Origin: AWTP1-13 sp035714005 | GTDB taxonomy: Bacteria > Pseudomonadota > Alphaproteobacteria > Rhizobiales > Hyphomicrobiaceae | Reading direction: 5' to 3' | DNA length: 7,788 nt | Assembly: GCA_035714005.1 (NCBI GenBank) | Contig: DASTMQ010000454.1 | Location: forward strand, 1 to 7,788 | Notes under the pieces: model-generated | Told to the model about the DNA's origin: nothing | Database searches by the model: none | The model's input: the letters and a program-made list of their open reading frames with translations, nothing else | Position numbers and translations under genes: made by a program | Shown: piece by piece, positions 5,520 through 7,788 of the stretch | How positions within the stretch are numbered: the stretch's first letter is position 1 | How the letters are laid out: each line of letters begins with the position of its first letter

Positions 5520-6206
5520 ATGCGGATACTCGTCATCGAGGACGATCGGCAGACGGCGCAATATTTGGCCGAGGGCTTGCGCCAGCAGGGGCATGTTGTC
5601 GAGGTCGCAGATAATGGTCGCGATGGCCTGTTCCTGGCGGCGGCTGAGAAATTCGATGTCATGGTCGTCGACCGCATGCTGCCCGGTCTCGACGGCCTTG
5701 GCCTGGTGAGGACCGTACGCAGTGTGGGCGTCAAGACGCCCATTCTGGTGTTGACGACGCTTGGGGGTATCGACGATCGCGTTGAGGGTCTGGAGGCGGG
5801 AAGCGACGACTATTTAGTGAAGCCGTTCGCATTCGCCGAGCTGATGGCGCGCGTCAATGCTTTGGCCCGGCGCCCACCCATTGCCGACGCGGGCACGAGC
5901 CTGAAGATCGCCGACCTGGAAATGGATCTGCTGCGGCGAAAAGTGCGGCGCGCTGGCGCAGACATCGAGCTCACGCCCCTTGAGTTCAAACTGCTCGAGC
6001 AGCTGATGCGGCAGGCCCCGCGCGTGGTCACGCGCACCATGCTGCTGGAGCAGGTCTGGGGTTTTCAGTTCGACCCGAAGACGAGCGTGGTCGAAACCCA
6101 CATGAGCCGCTTGCGCGGCAAAGTCGACAAGGGCTTTACGGCAGAGCTCATTCATACGGCGCGGGGATCCGGCTACGTCTTGCGGGCGCCCGATGCGGAT
6201 AGCTAG
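5520..6206 (+). CDS. OmpR/PhoB-family two-component response regulator
   Basis: A 228-residue transcription regulator. The receiver domain (1-about 117) has the acidic pocket Glu7-Asp8-Asp9, phospho-acceptor Asp51 in VVDRMLPG, the switch Thr79/Thr80 (VLTTLGG) and Lys101 in DDYLVKPF. The DNA-binding domain (about 127-224) is a winged helix with LTPLEFKLLEQLM, VVTRTMLLEQVWG, the recognition-helix region VVETHMSRLRGKVD and the wing ending in ARGSGYVLRAP. It is complete and of normal length. The start is fixed by the canonical MRILVIEDD; the ribosome binding site GGGTGA (5511-5516) is weak and close. Its stop lies inside the kinase gene, so the two form a co-translated pair. The receiver segment LGGIDDRVEGLEAGSDDYL resembles CopR/CusR/QseB-type members, but that does not fix the signal, and target genes are not evident from the window. 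Confidence 0.96.
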   Translation: MRILVIEDDRQTAQYLAEGLRQQGHVVEVADNGRDGLFLAAAEKFDVMVVDRMLPGLDGLGLVRTVRSVGVKTPILVLTTLGGIDDRVEGLEAGSDDYLVKPFAFAELMARVNALARRPPIADAGTSLKIADLEMDLLRRKVRRAGADIELTPLEFKLLEQLMRQAPRVVTRTMLLEQVWGFQFDPKTSVVETHMSRLRGKVDKGFTAELIHTARGSGYVLRAPDADS

Positions 6207-7617
6207 CAGCCTGATTGCTCGGCTAACCAGCCTCTATGTGATGTTGTTCGCGGCTTCGGTCGCCATCCTGTTTGCGCTCGTTTGGTTTGTCACCAGCCGT
6301 TCGATGACGGCGCAGCTGATGGCCAACGTGCGGCGCGAGGCGGTTTCGCTGGCGGATGAATATCGCGCCACTGGCGCGCGTGCGGCCGCCGCCATCGTTG
6401 AAAGACGGCTGCAACGTGGTGGTCTTGCCTATTATCTCTTACAGCGTCGCGATGGGGCCTGGATCGCCGGCAACATCGCCCCGGTGGCGCCGGTGCTCGG
6501 GCCTCTTGATCTGCAGGTGCGTCTGCAGTCCAGCGGCGAAGCGGCCGGCGAGCAAACGCCGGGGGATCTGCGCGACGCCATCGGCTATGGCGTGCTGTTG
6601 GGCGACGGCACCTTCGTGCTGGCGGGAGAGGATGTCGGTCGGTTGCAGGCCACGCGCTCGGCGATCTTTACCGCATTTGCCGTCGGCGGCGGTGTCTCGG
6701 TGGTGCTGGCCATTTTCGGCGGCTTGGCGCTGAGCGCGGGCTTTTTGCGCCGGGTGGAGTCGGTCAACCGGACGGCGCGACAGGTCATGGCGGGCCAATT
6801 GGACGCGCGCGTGACGGTCAGAGAGGGCGGCGACGAGCTCGATCGGCTTGCCGCCAACCTCAATGCCATGCTCGATCGCATCCAATCCCTGATGGAAAGC
6901 CTCAAGCAGGTCTCGAACGACATTGCCCACGATCTCAGGACGCCGCTGGCGCGCTTGCGGCAGAACCTGGAAACGGCCAAGGCCGGTGCGACAACGCTCG
7001 AGGAATTTCGCTCCTCGACCGAGGCCGCCATCGCCGAGACGGATGGTCTGCTGAAGACGTTCTCGGCCTTGCTGCGGATCGCCCAAATCGAGTCCGGTTC
7101 GCGTAAGACCGGCTTTGCCCAAGTCGATCTTTCCGAACTCTTTGAGCTCGCTGCCTTGACCTTTACCGCCGTCGCCGAGGATCAGGGACACGCCCTCGTT
7201 GCCGAGATTGAAGGTGGCATTGCCATTTGCGGTGACCGCGAGCTATTGCTGCAGCTTGTCACCAACCTGGTCGAGAATGCCATTCGCCACACCCCGCGCG
7301 GCAGCAGAATCGAGGTTCGCTTGCAAAGGGCGATCGAGCCAAAGGCGAGCGCTGACGTGATCGCCACGGTCATCGACAATGGGCCCGGCATTCCCGCGGC
7401 GGACCGTGGCAAGGTGTTCCGGCGCTTTCACCGGCTGGAGGCAAGCCGCACGACGCCTGGCAGCGGGCTTGGGCTCGCCCTGGTTGCCGCCGTTGCCGAG
7501 CTGCACGGCGCGCGCATTGCCCTGGGGGATAACGGCCCCGGCCTGATTGTGGAGGTGCGCTTTTCAGCGCCGACCGGGGCGCGGCTCGAGCGGCTCGCAA
7601 CGGCCGTCCTGCCTTAG
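6193..7617 (+). CDS. Membrane sensor histidine kinase, HAMP-HisKA-HATPase
   Basis: A 474-residue kinase paired with the preceding regulator. Membrane segments at about 13-34 and 155-182 bound a periplasmic sensor region of about 120 residues that I do not match to a known sensor fold. A HAMP linker follows (about 182-236, including RQVMAGQLDARV and DELDRLAANLNAMLDRI). The HisKA dimerisation domain holds the phospho-acceptor His246 in NDIAHDLRTPLARL. The HATPase domain shows the N box with Asn358 and Asn362 (NLVENAIRHTP), the G1 box DNGPGIP (395-401), an F box around FRRFHRLE (409-416) and the G2 box GSGLGLAL (423-430). All key residues are present, so it should be active. The ATG lies 14 nt before the regulator's stop; no independent start is needed if translation is coupled. 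It has the sequence style of QseC/CusS-like alphaproteobacterial kinases. The signal is unknown. Confidence 0.95.
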   Translation: MRIASSLIARLTSLYVMLFAASVAILFALVWFVTSRSMTAQLMANVRREAVSLADEYRATGARAAAAIVERRLQRGGLAYYLLQRRDGAWIAGNIAPVAPVLGPLDLQVRLQSSGEAAGEQTPGDLRDAIGYGVLLGDGTFVLAGEDVGRLQATRSAIFTAFAVGGGVSVVLAIFGGLALSAGFLRRVESVNRTARQVMAGQLDARVTVREGGDELDRLAANLNAMLDRIQSLMESLKQVSNDIAHDLRTPLARLRQNLETAKAGATTLEEFRSSTEAAIAETDGLLKTFSALLRIAQIESGSRKTGFAQVDLSELFELAALTFTAVAEDQGHALVAEIEGGIAICGDRELLLQLVTNLVENAIRHTPRGSRIEVRLQRAIEPKASADVIATVIDNGPGIPAADRGKVFRRFHRLEASRTTPGSGLGLALVAAVAELHGARIALGDNGPGLIVEVRFSAPTGARLERLATAVLP

Positions 7618-7623
7618 GCCCGT

Positions 7624-7640
7624 CGATTTACGAAATCGTA
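7624..7640. repeat. Two overlapping inverted repeats after the kinase gene
   Basis: CGATTT-ACG-AAATCG (7624-7638) is a perfect 6-bp dyad, and TACGAAATCGTA (7629-7640) contains a second dyad (TACGA/TCGTA with a 2-nt centre) sharing its right half. It starts 6 nt after the kinase stop codon. No T run follows, so a classical terminator is doubtful; an operator for the next gene is possible. Confidence 0.4.
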
Positions 7641-7670
7641 TAGCAGGGGCAACCTCTGCGAAAAGTGGCC

Positions 7671-7729
7671 GCGGCTAACTCTGGCGGCTAGGGGCCGGCG
7701 GAGAGGTTTTGCTTGCCCACAAGCGGCTA
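7671..7729 (+). repeat. Three copies of GCGGCTA upstream of the last gene
   Basis: GCGGCTA occurs at 7671-7677, 7684-7690 and 7723-7729. Start-to-start distances are 13 and 39 nt (three times 13). The last two extend to GCGGCTAG. It may be chance in GC-rich DNA or a set of regulator half-sites. Confidence 0.3.
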
Positions 7730-7734
7730 GTTAT

Positions 7735-7738
7735 GGAG
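7735..7738 (+). promoter_or_regulatory. ribosome binding site of the gene at the right edge
   Basis: GGAG sits 7 nt before the ATG at 7746. It also supports that ATG over the one at 7733, which is in another frame and has no such site. Confidence 0.5.
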
Positions 7739-7745
7739 ATGACCA

Positions 7746-7788
7746 ATGCCGGATCACAACCCGGACCACCGCCATGCCTGGGATGGTG
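7746..7788 (+). CDS. 5' end of an unidentified gene (truncated by window edge)
   Basis: Fourteen codons are visible, reading MPDHNPDHRHAWDG, with a well-spaced GGAG ribosome binding site. The start is hydrophilic, with four His and three Asp and a small internal repeat (PDHN/PDHR), and shows no signal peptide. His-rich beginnings occur in metal-handling proteins but also in many unrelated cytoplasmic enzymes, so no function is assigned. It lies 128 nt after the kinase gene on the same strand and may or may not share its transcript. Confidence 0.45.
   Translation, partial: MPDHNPDHRHAWDG

Noticed and set aside
6439..7191. 250-codon open frame on the minus strand
   Set aside because: Antisense to the sensor kinase, whose HAMP and HisKA motifs are clear in the plus strand.

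Overview
The window is a high-GC (clearly above 60% by eye), densely coded stretch of bacterial chromosome. Protein style, codon use, TTGACC-like -35 elements and the gene families suggest an alphaproteobacterium, perhaps Hyphomicrobiales (Rhizobiales). That placement is inference; there is no rRNA or other phylogenetic marker. I see no insertion sequence, integrase, tRNA, CRISPR array or other sign of a mobile region.

Layout. (1) 2-352 (+): the 3' end of an unrecognised gene of a hypothetical-protein type. (2) 480-4695 (+): a tight three-gene block. It encodes a membrane-anchored, periplasmic PQQ-type eight-bladed quinoprotein dehydrogenase, then the two subunits of a short-Q-loop, cyanide-insensitive (CIO) type cytochrome bd quinol oxidase. 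Spacings are 13 and 6 nt, and the ribosome binding site of the oxidase subunit I gene overlaps the dehydrogenase stop codon, so the three are almost certainly co-transcribed. (3) A hairpin at 4712-4747 lies between this block and a convergent gene. (4) 4763-5161 (-): a small exported PRC-barrel protein. (5) 5162-5519: a 358-nt divergent intergenic region with candidate promoters and two perfect inverted repeats. (6) 5520-7617 (+): an OmpR/PhoB-type response regulator and its HAMP/HisKA/HATPase sensor kinase, overlapping by 14 nt. (7) 7618-7745: a spacer with overlapping inverted repeats and a GCGGCTA triplet repeat, then the first 14 codons of another gene with a good ribosome binding site.

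The most interesting feature is the dehydrogenase-oxidase block. A quinoprotein that oxidises a periplasmic substrate, next to a terminal oxidase that takes electrons from quinol, reads as a self-contained short respiratory chain: substrate to PQQ, to ubiquinone, to O2. The dehydrogenase has no cytochrome c domain and only one membrane segment. Its predicted pocket is mostly intact: Trp292, Asn310 and a catalytic Asp353. It also shows an Asp two residues after the catalytic Asp, the position linked to lanthanide use in XoxF-type enzymes, and an Asp instead of Glu at one metal-ligand position. Substrate, metal and electron route cannot be settled from sequence alone. The two-component pair might control this block or the flanking genes, but nothing here shows its targets.
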